DNA of 64,000 nucleotides from Asticcacaulis benevestitus DSM 16100 = ATCC BAA-896 (GCF_000376105.1 NZ_AQWM01000011.1:20250-84249), one strand, 5' to 3'; positions 16,259 through 24,958 are shown, counted from the stretch's first letter. Made by a program: numbers and translations. Notes: generated from the sequence alone by a model not told the origin.

Positions 16259-17459
16259 GTTGGGCTCCTTGCAGATAGGGTTTCAGCGCAGCGGCGAAGC
16301 GCGGCAGGTTGCCCGCTTGCAGGCCGGCGATGTTCATGCGGCCGTTTTCCACCATGTAGATGCCATGCTTAACGCGCAGGTCGGCCACGGCTTCGCGGTT
16401 TAAGGGCAAGAGTGCGAACATGCCGCTTTGCTGCGCCACCGATGCCAGTTGCGGCACGGCTTTCGCCAGTTCGGCACGCATGGAGTTGAGGCGGGTACGC
16501 ATCTGTTCAAGCTCAGTCAGCCAGATCTGTGTCAGGTCGGTCGAATCGAGGATGGTGCGCACAACCGCGGCGCCGTGATCGGGCGGCATCGACCACATGG
16601 CGCGCGCGATCAGGATCAGATTACCACGCGCACGCAGGGCGGCGGTGGCGCTGTCGGCCTTGACCCACAAGGCGCCGATGCGCTCGCGGTAAAGGCCGAA
16701 ATTCTTGGAACAAGACGCGGCGATGATGGCTTCCGGTACGCTGTCGAGCAGGGTGCGCATGGCGGCGGCGTCGGCCTCCATACCATGCCCCAAGCCCTGA
16801 TAGGCGATGTCGATCAGCGGGATCAGGCCCTTCCGGTTGACCAGTTCGCCGATAGTGCGCCACTGAGCGGGTGTGAAGTCCGCGCCGGTCGGGTTATGGC
16901 AGCAGGCGTGCAGCAACACCACGTCGCCCGTGCGGGCGCTTTCCAGTGCGGTCATCATTTCATCGAACAGCACGGACTGCGTGGCCTGATCGAAGAACGG
17001 GTGTTCAAGGATGTGCAGACCGGCGGAACGGATCAGGGCGTGGTGATTGATCCAGGTCGGTGTACCCAACCAGACGCGCGCTTCCGGATTGGCCTTGTGG
17101 ATCAGTTCGGCCGCCAGGCGCAGGGCGCCCGTACCGCCGGGCGTCTGCACGCCACAATAGCGGTTGACCTCAGCCCCGCCCAAAACCCGTTGCGCCAGCA
17201 GATTGATAAAGTGGGCGTCGCCCTCAGCGGCCAGATAGGCCTTGCTGGTTTGAGTCTCGATCAGGTTGCGTTCGGCCATCTTGGCGGCTTGCATAACCGG
17301 CGTGCAGCCGTTGTCATCGCCATACACGCCAATGCCGAGATCAATTTTGTCCGACCGCGGATCGTTGCGCAGCAAATGCAGCAAGGTCAGCATGGCGTCG
17401 AGTGGCTGATCATCAAGCGCATCGAAAAGATGGGGGCGGGCCAGCAGATGGGAAGGCAT
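16248..17459 (-). CDS. tyrB: Aromatic amino acid aminotransferase
   Basis: A 403-residue class I PLP aminotransferase of the AspC/TyrB group. It has GIGVYGDDNG near residue 41, the cofactor motif LLHACCHNPTGADFT near residue 185, and the PLP lysine in ASCSKNFGLYRERIGA near residue 255. It likely transaminates tyrosine to 4-hydroxyphenylpyruvate, given that hppD follows with an 11-base overlap. The start at 17459 is chosen because longer versions run into the promoter. It is the first gene of the tyrosine operon, preceded by a good sigma-70-like promoter. Confidence 0.88.
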   Translation of the reverse strand: MPSHLLARPHLFDALDDQPLDAMLTLLHLLRNDPRSDKIDLGIGVYGDDNGCTPVMQAAKMAERNLIETQTSKAYLAAEGDAHFINLLAQRVLGGAEVNRYCGVQTPGGTGALRLAAELIHKANPEARVWLGTPTWINHHALIRSAGLHILEHPFFDQATQSVLFDEMMTALESARTGDVVLLHACCHNPTGADFTPAQWRTIGELVNRKGLIPLIDIAYQGLGHGMEADAAAMRTLLDSVPEAIIAASCSKNFGLYRERIGALWVKADSATAALRARGNLILIARAMWSMPPDHGAAVVRTILDSTDLTQIWLTELEQMRTRLNSMRAELAKAVPQLASVAQQSGMFALLPLNREAVADLRVKHGIYMVENGRMNIAGLQAGNLPRFAAALKPYLQGAQHER

Positions 17460-17490
17460 GATGGTTTCCAATGTTATGATATCTAATGAA

Positions 17491-17519
17491 ACTATATGCC
17501 TGTAATCGTGCACTTTCAA
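17491..17519 (-). promoter_or_regulatory. Sigma-70-like promoter of the tyrosine operon
   Basis: On the minus strand TTGAAA (17514-17519) and TATAGT (17491-17496) are separated by exactly 17 bases, about 32 bases upstream of the aminotransferase start. No specific operator is recognised. Confidence 0.5.
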
Positions 17520-17694
17520 TTCGAATTTCGCCATTATCGCGGAAAATAATGCCTTTAGGTATGGCGATCCGACGATAGACGACAAAGCCTTTTTCGTCTG
17601 GATAGCTGATCCTTGCCAAGGTGGCGCTTCCGGAGCATGGTGACGCTAGCGGCCCCGAACTGTGTCAACAAGCGGGCCTGTTCCGGGAGAGAGT

Positions 17695-18618
17695 ATGAAA
17701 AACGCCTTTGTCACGCTTGCCGCCATCTGCGCCTTAAGTGCGTTTCCCGTATTCGCCGAAGGGCCGAAAGGGTTCGATGTCGCCATCACGGTCGATGACC
17801 TGCCGGCGCATGGTGCGGTGCCGCTGGGCATCAACCGGGTCGATGTAGCGCGCGACTATCTGGCGGCGCTCAAGGCGCATGAGGTGCCGGGTGTCTACGG
17901 TTTTATCAACGCCATCCATATCAAGGCAGATCCGTCGAGCGCCGAGGTGCTGAAGATGTGGCGCGCGGCGGGTTATCCGCTCGGCAATCACGGCTATAGC
18001 CATATGAACATCAATGCCGGCGGGCTTGAGGCCTTCGAAGGCGACCTGATCGGCAATGAGCCCGTCCTGGCCGAGTTGATGAAGGGTGAAGACTGGCGTG
18101 TGCTGCGCTTTCCGTTCCTCAATGCCGGCACAGATCCGGCGCTGCACAGCGGCATCATGGCCTGGCTGAAAACGCACAACTACCGTATCGCCGATGTCAC
18201 CATGAGCTTTAACGACTGGGCCTATACCGATACCTATGCGCGCTGCATGGCAAAGGGCGATGCGGTGACGATTGAGGCGATGAAAGCGCAATATATGTTG
18301 GGCGTGAAGGCCTCCATTGCGCGGGGTCTGAGCGGTTCGGAAAAGGTTTACGGCCGCCAGATTCCGCACGTCCTGCTGATCCACGAAGGTGCCTTCACCG
18401 CGCTTATGCTGCCGCAGGTGCTCGATACGTTCGAGAAGGCGGGCGCGCATTTCGTTACGCTCGATCAGGCGCAGAGCGATCCGGCCTATAGCGCGCCGAG
18501 CGAGCACCGGGGCGAGCAATTACTGATTGAGCGCACGGCGAAAGAAAAAGGTATCGACATCTGGAAGGATGCCCCCGCCGATGTCGATATCTCCAATCTC
18601 GCCAAGCTTTGCGTTTAG
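17695..18618 (+). CDS. Secreted polysaccharide deacetylase family protein
   Basis: A 307-residue protein with a Sec signal peptide (MKNAFVTLAAICALSAFPVF, cut after AEG). The NodB-homology domain shows the metal/catalytic ITVDDLPAHG (Asp34-Asp35) and the His99-x-x-x-His103 pair in GNHGYSHMN. Such enzymes remove acetyl groups from N-acetylated glycans; this one should act outside the inner membrane. A GGGAGA ribosome site precedes the ATG at 17695. It stands alone, divergent from the tyrosine operon, and overlaps the convergent peptidase gene by 4 bases at its end. The substrate is unknown. Confidence 0.82.
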   Translation: MKNAFVTLAAICALSAFPVFAEGPKGFDVAITVDDLPAHGAVPLGINRVDVARDYLAALKAHEVPGVYGFINAIHIKADPSSAEVLKMWRAAGYPLGNHGYSHMNINAGGLEAFEGDLIGNEPVLAELMKGEDWRVLRFPFLNAGTDPALHSGIMAWLKTHNYRIADVTMSFNDWAYTDTYARCMAKGDAVTIEAMKAQYMLGVKASIARGLSGSEKVYGRQIPHVLLIHEGAFTALMLPQVLDTFEKAGAHFVTLDQAQSDPAYSAPSEHRGEQLLIERTAKEKGIDIWKDAPADVDISNLAKLCV

Positions 18619-19493
18619 AAAGCTTCGGAAACGATCTCGCTGTCACCTGAGAACCAGGCGCGCTTCATGCCTTGCGAGCGGAAGGGGGCAATGACCTCGC
18701 CCTTGGCATTGAGGGCGATCAGGCCGCCTTCGCCACCCATATCGACGATTTGCTGCAAGATGGCGTCGGCGGCTTCGCCGAGCGCTTGCCCGCCGGCGTG
18801 GCGGAAGGCCAGTTGCGCTGACGCGTTGACGCGGATGAAGTATTCGCCTTGACCGGTGCAGGACACAGCGGTCTGGCCATCGGCCCAGGTGCCGGCACCG
18901 ATGATCGGCGTGTCGCCGACGCGACCGGGCAGTTTACCGAAGACGCCGGCGGTTGAGGTGGCGGCGGCGAGGTGGCCGTAGCTGTCGAGACAGACACAGC
19001 CGACCGTGCCGTGGGCCAAAGAACTTGAATCAAGCGTGCCGGGCGGGTGGTTGGATTCAAAGCGTCCGGCGCGGGTGAAATACTCGGCCTCGTCGGCGAT
19101 GGGCTCAAAACCCTGCTCGTGAGCGAAAAGGCTTGCGCCATCGCCGGCCAGCATGACATGCGGGGTCTTTTCCATAACGGCGCGCGCCACCAGAACCGGA
19201 TTGGCGAAACCTTGCAGGGCGGTGACCGCGCCGCAAGCGCGGTCGGCGCCATTCATCAGGCTGGCGTCGAGTTCATAGAAACCGGCAGCATTGGGCGAGG
19301 CGCCTTTGCCCGCGACATAGAGGCCGGAATCCTCAAGCTGGCGGACCACTTCGGTGACGACATCGAAGGCTTTCGCACCATTAAGCAGGCTGTCACGGGC
19401 GAATTGGGCGATCTCGCGCATATTGTCGATTTCGGTGGAATAGTCGCGGCCGGCCTTGGCGCCGGCACCGCCATGAAGGGCGAGAGCGATCAT
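18615..19493 (-). CDS. iaaA: Isoaspartyl peptidase / type III L-asparaginase
   Basis: A 292-residue N-terminal-nucleophile hydrolase of the IaaA/EcAIII family. The precursor would self-cleave before Thr163 in HGTVGCV to expose the catalytic threonine. GNTP-like regions are seen as KGASPNAAGFYELDASLMNG near residue 63, and the substrate contacts GRVGDTPIIGAG and CTGQGEYFIR follow the nucleophile. It hydrolyses beta-aspartyl dipeptides and asparagine. The usual Ala after GTVG is Cys here, which is unlikely to matter. It ends 4 bases inside the convergent deacetylase gene. Confidence 0.88.
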   Translation of the reverse strand: MIALALHGGAGAKAGRDYSTEIDNMREIAQFARDSLLNGAKAFDVVTEVVRQLEDSGLYVAGKGASPNAAGFYELDASLMNGADRACGAVTALQGFANPVLVARAVMEKTPHVMLAGDGASLFAHEQGFEPIADEAEYFTRAGRFESNHPPGTLDSSSLAHGTVGCVCLDSYGHLAAATSTAGVFGKLPGRVGDTPIIGAGTWADGQTAVSCTGQGEYFIRVNASAQLAFRHAGGQALGEAADAILQQIVDMGGEGGLIALNAKGEVIAPFRSQGMKRAWFSGDSEIVSEAF

Positions 19494-19561
19494 CGGTAGT
19501 CTCCGTTAGGTTTGCCACCGGCTATGCCGCGAGGAGACTTTTGATGCAAGAGAAGAAAGGT

Positions 19562-19686
19562 GATCCACAGATTACACAGATTAAGGTTGGCGCACTTGCG
19601 CGCCAACCTTGCTCGGAAACACATCGCGAAGGCGTCAGGGACGCAACAGCGCGAACGCGCCTCTTAATCTGTGTAATCTGTGGATC
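19562..19686. repeat. MITE-like element with perfect 24-bp terminal inverted repeats
   Basis: The left arm (19562-19585) and right arm (19663-19686) are exact inverted repeats of 24 bases beginning GATCCACAGATTACACAGAT. With a one-base gap the similarity extends outward into AAGAAAGG. An inner hairpin, AGGTTGGCGC with GCGCCAACCT, lies at about 19584-19609. It has no gene and ends 9 bases from the emrB stop codon. Confidence 0.8.
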
Positions 19687-19694
19687 AACCTTTC

Positions 19695-21263
19695 TTAATC
19701 CGCCGCGTGCGTGACCGGGCCGGTGACCAGGGTCTTGCGGCACAGCCAGACGGCCGGGATCAACAGGATGATGACAATCGACGAGATACGGAACAGATCG
19801 ACCGTAGACAGGAGGAAGGCCTGAGAAGATACCTGCCGCATGATCACGCTGGTGCTCTGAGCGGTGGAAAGCCCGAACTCCTGCGCCTGACGCATGGCGT
19901 TGACGAAGGCCGGATCGGTCATGCCCATAATCTCAGCCAGACGGGTCTGGTGCTGGCTTTCGCTGCGCTCCCAAATAGTGGTCACCAGCGAAGCGGCGAA
20001 CGAACCGGCGATGATACGAGCGAAGTTCGACAGGCCGGAGGCGGCCGGCACGCGCTCAGGTGCAATGCCATTCAGGCCGATGCTGATAAAGGAGATGAAG
20101 AAGAAGCTCATTGCTGCGCCCATGACGAGGGTGGGCAGCATCAGTTGGAAGAAGCTGGCCTCGGTGGTGTAGAGCGAGCGCATGAAGAAGGACAGCGCGA
20201 ACAGCACCAGCGATGCCGTGCCGAGGATGCGCGCGTCATAACGGTTGAGCATCCGCGCGGCAAACGGCGTCAGGATGACGGCGATGATGCCCGAAGGCGC
20301 GGCCACCAGACCGGCCCAGGTGGCGATATAGCCCATATTGGTTTGCAGCCATAAAGGCATCAAGAGGTTGGCGCCGAAGAAGATGGCGTAGGCGATACAG
20401 AGCACCAGCGTACCGAAGGCGAAATTGCGCGTCTTGAAGAAGCTTAAGTCCACCATCGGGTTCTTGTCGTTCAGTTCCCAGATCACCCAGGCGATGAAGG
20501 CGACGATGGCGACAATGGTTTCGACCACGATGGCCGGCGAGTTGAACCAGTCGACGTCCTTGCCGGTGTCGAGCATGACCTGCAGGGCGCCGACCCAGAT
20601 GACAAGCAGGGCAAAGCCGGTGCGATCGATCGGGCGCTGATAGGTCGGAGTTTCGCGTGAAGCCATGCCGCGCCAGCAGAAGAAGGCGCAGAACGCGCCG
20701 ACCGGCAGGTTGATGAAGAAGATCCACGGCCAGGTGAAGTTATCGGAGATATAGCCCCCCAAAATCGGCCCGCAGATCGGGGCGACGAGGGTGGTCATCG
20801 ACCAGATCGCCAGGGCTGTGCCGCGTTTATTGGGCGGGAAGATCATCATCAGCAGGGCTTGGCTGCCGGGGATCATCGGGCCAGAGACCGCGCCCTGCAG
20901 GATGCGGAAGAAGATCAGCGAGTCGATGTTCCAGGCGATGCCGCACAGGAAGGAGGCGATGGTGAACAGAAGCACCGAGGCGGTGAAGGTCTTCACCACG
21001 CCGTAGCGCCCCATCAGCCAGCCGGTGAGGGGCACGGAGATGCCGTTGGATACGGCGAACGAGGTGATGACCCAGGTGCCTTGCGAGGTCGAGACGCCGA
21101 GATCGCCGGCGATGGTCGGCACCGACACGTTCGCGATCGTGCCGTCGAGCACCTGCATGAAGGTGCCGAGCGCCAGCGCCAGAGCGGTGATGGCCAGCAG
21201 GCCGCCGGTCATCGGGGCGGGAAAGGCGGGGGCACCCGTAGCGGGCGCAGCGGAGGAGGACAT
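19695..21263 (-). CDS. emrB: EmrB/QacA-type MFS multidrug efflux transporter (DHA2)
   Basis: A 522-residue inner-membrane proton-driven exporter with about 14 membrane helices. DHA2 landmarks are LDGTIANVSVPTIAGDLGVS near residue 40, the motif-A-like GWLMGRYGVVKTF near residue 82 and motif C-like SGPMIPGSQALLM near residue 130. It is the last gene of nodT-emrA-emrB and should pair with the adaptor and outer-membrane channel to span the envelope. The long emrA-emrB spacer carries a large inverted repeat. The exact drugs exported are unknown. Confidence 0.92.
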   Translation of the reverse strand: MSSSAAPATGAPAFPAPMTGGLLAITALALALGTFMQVLDGTIANVSVPTIAGDLGVSTSQGTWVITSFAVSNGISVPLTGWLMGRYGVVKTFTASVLLFTIASFLCGIAWNIDSLIFFRILQGAVSGPMIPGSQALLMMIFPPNKRGTALAIWSMTTLVAPICGPILGGYISDNFTWPWIFFINLPVGAFCAFFCWRGMASRETPTYQRPIDRTGFALLVIWVGALQVMLDTGKDVDWFNSPAIVVETIVAIVAFIAWVIWELNDKNPMVDLSFFKTRNFAFGTLVLCIAYAIFFGANLLMPLWLQTNMGYIATWAGLVAAPSGIIAVILTPFAARMLNRYDARILGTASLVLFALSFFMRSLYTTEASFFQLMLPTLVMGAAMSFFFISFISIGLNGIAPERVPAASGLSNFARIIAGSFAASLVTTIWERSESQHQTRLAEIMGMTDPAFVNAMRQAQEFGLSTAQSTSVIMRQVSSQAFLLSTVDLFRISSIVIILLIPAVWLCRKTLVTGPVTHAAD

Positions 21264-21288
21264 GGTGGAGCCTCTAAAAAGAAGAGCG

Positions 21289-21391
21289 GCCCCTCACCCC
21301 AACCCTCTCCCCGTAAACGGGGCGAGGGGGCCTGACGGCACTAATAGCCCCCTCTCCCTGCGAGAGCGGGGAGAGGGTTGGGGTGAGGGGC
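21289..21391. repeat. GC-rich element with perfect 25-bp inverted repeat
   Basis: Left arm 21289-21313 (GCCCCTCACCCCAACCCTCT and five more) and right arm 21367-21391 are exact inverted repeats over 25 bases. Inner hairpins CCCCGTAAACGGGG and CTCCCTGCGAGAGCGGGGAG are also present. It sits inside the emrA-emrB spacer and would fold strongly in the message. Similar GTGAGGGG strings occur at 48700-48716. Confidence 0.8.
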
Positions 21392-21407
21392 ATTCAACCG
21401 TACTGAC

Positions 21408-22565
21408 TTACTTACGTGTATCGATTTCGGCATCCATCGAGAGGCCAACGCGCAAGGGGTGCGCGACCAGTTCCTTCGGATCGAGGTCGATGCGGACAGG
21501 CAGGCGCTGGACCACCTTGATCCAGTTGCCCGAAGCGTTCTGGGCCGGGATCAGCGAGAAGGCCGAACCCGTACCGCCGGAAATACCGCGGACCGTGCCG
21601 TGATAGGTGACGCTCTTGCCATACAGGTCGGAATGCAGCTCAACCGTCTGGCCGGGAACGACCTTCTTGAGCTGGCCTTCCTTGAAGTTGGCGTCGACAT
21701 AGGCGCGTGCGGTTGGCACGACGGTCATTAGCGGTGTGCCGACGGCGACCTGTTGGCCGACCTGGACAGCCTTCCTGGCGACAATGCCATCGGTGGGTGC
21801 GCGCACTACGGTGCGTTCGAGCGCCAGATTGGCGGCGTCGAGTTTGGCCTGGGCTGCCAGTACTTCAGGGTTCTGGTCAGCGCTGGCGCCGGTGAACTGC
21901 GCCGCATTGGTGGCGCGCTGGCCGCCCGCGGCCTGAACGCCGGCCACGGCCGAGGCGTGGTTGGCGACGGCGGTGTTGTAGACAGCCTGGGCCTGGGTAT
22001 AGGCGTTCTGGGCTGTGGTAAGTTCTTCCTGCGACACGGCGCCGGATTGAGCCAGGTTTTGTCGGCGGGTCAGTTCGGTCTTGGCGTTATCGAGCCCCGA
22101 TTGCGCCGAAGCGATCATGGCGGTGGCGCGGGCCACCTCGGCCTGACTGGCGCCGACCTGACCGGCGAGGGCTTCATCGCTGGCGTAATAGCCTTGCACA
22201 TGGCGCTGCGCCAAAGCGAGGGCGGCCTTGGCCTGGGCAACGGCGATCTTCGCGTCAGCGTCATCAATGGTGAGCAGCACGTCGCCGGCCTTCACCACCT
22301 GTGTTTCCGAGACGACGATCGTGGCCACCGGTCCGGAGACCAGAGCATTGACCTGCGCCGTATCGGTGCCGACATAGGCATTGTCGGTCGAGACGTAATG
22401 CGAGGCGACGAGGCCATAATAGGCGCTATAGGCGACCGCGCCGATGACGACGGCGATGCCGAGATAGGTCAGCAGGCGTTTGCGATTGGCGTCGCCGGCG
22501 GCGTTGGCCACGGGCTTGGGGGCGGAAGACTGAACCTTGTCAGTGGCTTGGGCTGTATCGGGCAT
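21408..22565 (-). CDS. emrA: EmrA/HlyD-type membrane fusion protein
   Basis: A 385-residue periplasmic adaptor. It has one N-terminal membrane anchor (LTYLGIAVVIGAVAYSAYYG near residue 35), a lipoyl-like half SHYVSTDNAYVGTDTAQVNA, a long alpha-helical hairpin (about residues 100-240, Ala/Gln-rich) and a beta-barrel end VPGQTVELHSDLYG. It links the EmrB transporter to the outer-membrane channel. The ATG at 22565 is preferred to a TTG two codons upstream. It lies 24 bases after the outer-membrane gene stop. Confidence 0.92.
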   Translation of the reverse strand: MPDTAQATDKVQSSAPKPVANAAGDANRKRLLTYLGIAVVIGAVAYSAYYGLVASHYVSTDNAYVGTDTAQVNALVSGPVATIVVSETQVVKAGDVLLTIDDADAKIAVAQAKAALALAQRHVQGYYASDEALAGQVGASQAEVARATAMIASAQSGLDNAKTELTRRQNLAQSGAVSQEELTTAQNAYTQAQAVYNTAVANHASAVAGVQAAGGQRATNAAQFTGASADQNPEVLAAQAKLDAANLALERTVVRAPTDGIVARKAVQVGQQVAVGTPLMTVVPTARAYVDANFKEGQLKKVVPGQTVELHSDLYGKSVTYHGTVRGISGGTGSAFSLIPAQNASGNWIKVVQRLPVRIDLDPKELVAHPLRVGLSMDAEIDTRK

Positions 22566-22589
22566 GTGCAAATCTCTGTTTTTAAGAGC

Positions 22590-24044
22590 TTAATTCGTGG
22601 AGGTGTCGGTATTGCCCGCATAGGTCCCGCCAAGGGACTTGATCAGGGCGACGTCAAGGGTCAGGGCGCGGCTGCGCAGGTCGGCGACGACACGGCGCTG
22701 GTTGAGCAGGCTTTGCTCGGCCACCAGCAGGGTGGTGTAATCCGACAGGCCGCCATCATAGCGCAGCTTCGACAGGCTGTAGGCCTTTTCGTAAGCGGTC
22801 AGGGCTTGCTCGGAATTGTCGAGCCTTGATTTCAGCGCCTTCTGGCTGGTCAGGGTGTCGGCCACCTGTTGCATGGCGACGAGGACATCCTGATTGTAGC
22901 TGGCAATGGCCAGGGCGTGTTCGGATTCGGCCGATTTGAGATTGGCCTTCAGCGCGCCGCCATCGAAAAGGGGCAGGCTGATGGCCGGGCCGACCTGGCC
23001 GATATCGGAGCCGGAAGAGAATAGATTGTTAAGACCCAAGGCCTGCGCACCGACATAGGCGGCCAGGTTGATATTGGGGTAGAAGGCGGCATGGGCCTGC
23101 TTGATGTGGGCCGAAGCGGCCTCGGCGCGCCAGCGGGCCGCGATCACGTCAGGACGGCGGCCGATCAGGTTGAGATCGATGCGCTCCGGCACGGCGCCGA
23201 AGGCCTGAGCGTTGGCGGCGAGGGCCGGGCGCTTGAGCGTGGCGGCGAAATCGGGTGCGGCGCCGGTCAGCATGGCGATCAGGTGCTTGTTGAGGTCGAT
23301 CTGCTCATCCAGCGCGTCGAGATCGGCCTGCGCGGCATAGATGCCGGCCCTAGCCTGTTCGTTCTGGGCCTGGTTGCTGACACCGTTATCGAGCTTTTGC
23401 TGCACCAGATGTGCGCTGTCCTGACGGATGGCGACGGCACGCTCGGCCAGATCGCGTTCCTGATACAGGCGGTCAAGCTCGATATAGGCATTGGCGATGG
23501 CAGTGGAAATCACCAGTCGGGCCTGGGCGGCATCGGCGGCGGCGGCCTGAGCGTTGGTGCTGGCGGCGGCGACGGCGGCGCGGTTTTTACCCCAGAAATC
23601 CAGTTCCCAGTTGAAGCTCAGCGTGGCCTGGCCGTAGTCCTGATAGCCCTGCGGCACGGCTTCCTTGGGGAAGAGGTAGTTGTAGCTCTGCTTGCCTTCA
23701 TAGGCGGTGGCGTTGAGCCCGACCTGCGGAGCGCTGCTGGCACGGTATTGCGACACGGCGGCCTGGGCTTGATTGAGGCGGGCCTCGGCCATGGCCAAAG
23801 ATGGCGAATTGTTGAAAGCCTGAGTGAGCAGGGTCTGTAACTGGGCGTCGCCTAGCCCTTTCCACCATAATTCTCCGTTCACGGAATCGATGGGGTTGAC
23901 CTTCTTGGCCTGGCTGGGCTCAGATGCGAACGGCGCACTCTGCGGGATCGTGGTGCAGGCGCTCAAGGCAACGGCCGCCAGCAAGGCGGCGATGGCGACT
24001 GCGCTGCGTGGCTTCAACGAGGAGGAGGAACGGTCATGTGTCAT
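22590..24044 (-). CDS. nodT: Outer-membrane efflux lipoprotein, NodT family
   Basis: A 484-residue TolC-like channel protein. The signal peptide ends in a lipobox, VALSACTT, with the lipid-carrying Cys29. Two OEP domains follow (about residues 60-260 and 270-470), with the family strings NPIDSVNGELWWKGLGDAQL, FNWELDFWGKNRAAVAAAST and LIGRRPDVIAARWRAEAASA. It should form the outer-membrane duct for EmrAB. It is the first gene of the operon and is transcribed from a promoter bracketed by TetR-type operator arms. Confidence 0.93.
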   Translation of the reverse strand: MTHDRSSSSLKPRSAVAIAALLAAVALSACTTIPQSAPFASEPSQAKKVNPIDSVNGELWWKGLGDAQLQTLLTQAFNNSPSLAMAEARLNQAQAAVSQYRASSAPQVGLNATAYEGKQSYNYLFPKEAVPQGYQDYGQATLSFNWELDFWGKNRAAVAAASTNAQAAAADAAQARLVISTAIANAYIELDRLYQERDLAERAVAIRQDSAHLVQQKLDNGVSNQAQNEQARAGIYAAQADLDALDEQIDLNKHLIAMLTGAAPDFAATLKRPALAANAQAFGAVPERIDLNLIGRRPDVIAARWRAEAASAHIKQAHAAFYPNINLAAYVGAQALGLNNLFSSGSDIGQVGPAISLPLFDGGALKANLKSAESEHALAIASYNQDVLVAMQQVADTLTSQKALKSRLDNSEQALTAYEKAYSLSKLRYDGGLSDYTTLLVAEQSLLNQRRVVADLRSRALTLDVALIKSLGGTYAGNTDTSTN

Positions 24045-24087
24045 TATACGTCTCTGAATACGTCTTTAGGGGGGAGGCCCTTGAAAT

Positions 24088-24164
24088 AACCGTACGGTAT
24101 GGTCATTTCTTGTGGACACATAGTCCCATACGCTGTATCTGTCAACTGACCATACAGTACGGTT
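24088..24164. promoter_or_regulatory. TetR-type operator pair: 18-bp inverted repeats
   Basis: AACCGTACGGTATGGTCA (24088-24105) and TGACCATACAGTACGGTT (24147-24164) are inverted copies with one mismatch, 41 bases apart. The first also contains the perfect palindrome ACCGTACGGT. They lie between the divergent efflux operon and TetR gene and flank the efflux promoter, so the encoded TetR protein is the likely ligand. Confidence 0.7.
24117..24145 (-). promoter_or_regulatory. Efflux operon promoter
   Basis: On the minus strand a consensus TTGACA (24140-24145) and TATGTG (24117-24122) are 17 bases apart and lie between the two operator arms. Repressor bound to either arm could block or loop this promoter. 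Confidence 0.55.
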
Positions 24165-24212
24165 CTTAATTTTTTCCGCAGTGCAAAACGAGAGGTTACA
24201 GGCGTACAGACC

Positions 24213-24857
24213 ATGGATACCAAGCTTACCAAGACGATTGACAGCAAGGGCCGCATGAGCGGCGAGGACCGCCGCGAAGCGATTCTCGATGTTGCTTCTG
24301 AGATATTCCTGACCGAAGGCTATGCCAGCGCGTCGATGTCCTCGATCGCGGCCAGGCTCGGTGGCTCAAAGGGTACGCTCTATAACTATTTCAAGAGCAA
24401 GGAAGAGCTGTTTCTGGCCTATGTGCAGCGCACGTGCGCCCTGCATCGTGGTAATATTGCCGACTTGCTGATCGGGGACGGCGATGCCCGCACCTTATTG
24501 ACCGCTTTTGGCAAGGGCTACCTGCGCGCCTTTACCGCCGAACAGGTCTTGCAAAACTGGCGTGTCATTTCGGCGGAGAGCTCCAAATCGCCCGAGATTG
24601 GCCGCGAGTTCTATGAAAGCGGCCCTATGCAGGGGGCGCGTATGCTGGCCAATTATATGCAAAAGGCCAAGGATCGCGGTGAACTGACCATGCCGGACGT
24701 TATGGTGGCGGCGCATCAGTTCACCTCTTTGATCCATGGCCGCATGATCAAGGCGCGCCTGCTCAACTTTATACCAGTGCCGACGGATGCCGAGATCGCG
24801 GCCGAGGTTGACGCTGCGATCTTTGTCTTCTTCGCCGCTTACGGTGCGAAGGCTTAG
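24213..24857 (+). CDS. TetR-family repressor of the efflux operon
   Basis: A 214-residue TetR-type regulator. The DNA-binding domain is at about residues 19-65 (REAILDVASEIFLTEGYASA, then SMSSIAARLGGSKGTLYNYF), and the C-terminal ligand domain resembles the AcrR/TetR_C groups. It is divergent from nodT-emrA-emrB with strong inverted repeats in the 168-base spacer, so local repression released by a drug is the expected mode. An internal Met15 is a possible start. Its TAG stop lies in the first bases of a composite repeat element. Confidence 0.9.
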   Translation: MDTKLTKTIDSKGRMSGEDRREAILDVASEIFLTEGYASASMSSIAARLGGSKGTLYNYFKSKEELFLAYVQRTCALHRGNIADLLIGDGDARTLLTAFGKGYLRAFTAEQVLQNWRVISAESSKSPEIGREFYESGPMQGARMLANYMQKAKDRGELTMPDVMVAAHQFTSLIHGRMIKARLLNFIPVPTDAEIAAEVDAAIFVFFAAYGAKA

Positions 24858-24958
24858 AGCGCTTTCCGAAAAGTGTGACGCACTTTTTGGATAAAAAAGT
24901 GCATCAAAACAAAAAATTAGAGCGCCGATCTGATCCAATCAGATCGGAACACGCTCTA
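24855..24958. repeat. Composite palindromic element, full copy 1
   Basis: Two hairpin modules are framed by TAGAGCG and CGCTCTA. Module 1: CCGAAAAGTG, TGACG, CACTTTTTGG. Module 2: CCGATCTGAT, CCA, ATCAGATCGG, a perfect 10-bp stem. The left TAG is the stop of the TetR gene and the right CTA is the stop (TAG) of cydC on the other strand. A second full copy lies at 31355-31461 and a partial one at 3936-3986. It probably acts as a two-way terminator. Confidence 0.85.

Noticed and set aside
13707..19686. CRISPR array from repeated ATCCACAGAT strings
   Set aside because: The repeats are paired inverted ends of two separate elements, not direct repeats with regular spacers, and no cas genes are present.
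22590..24044. RND efflux system
   Set aside because: The inner-membrane partner is a 14-helix MFS protein (EmrB type), not a 1000-residue RND pump.
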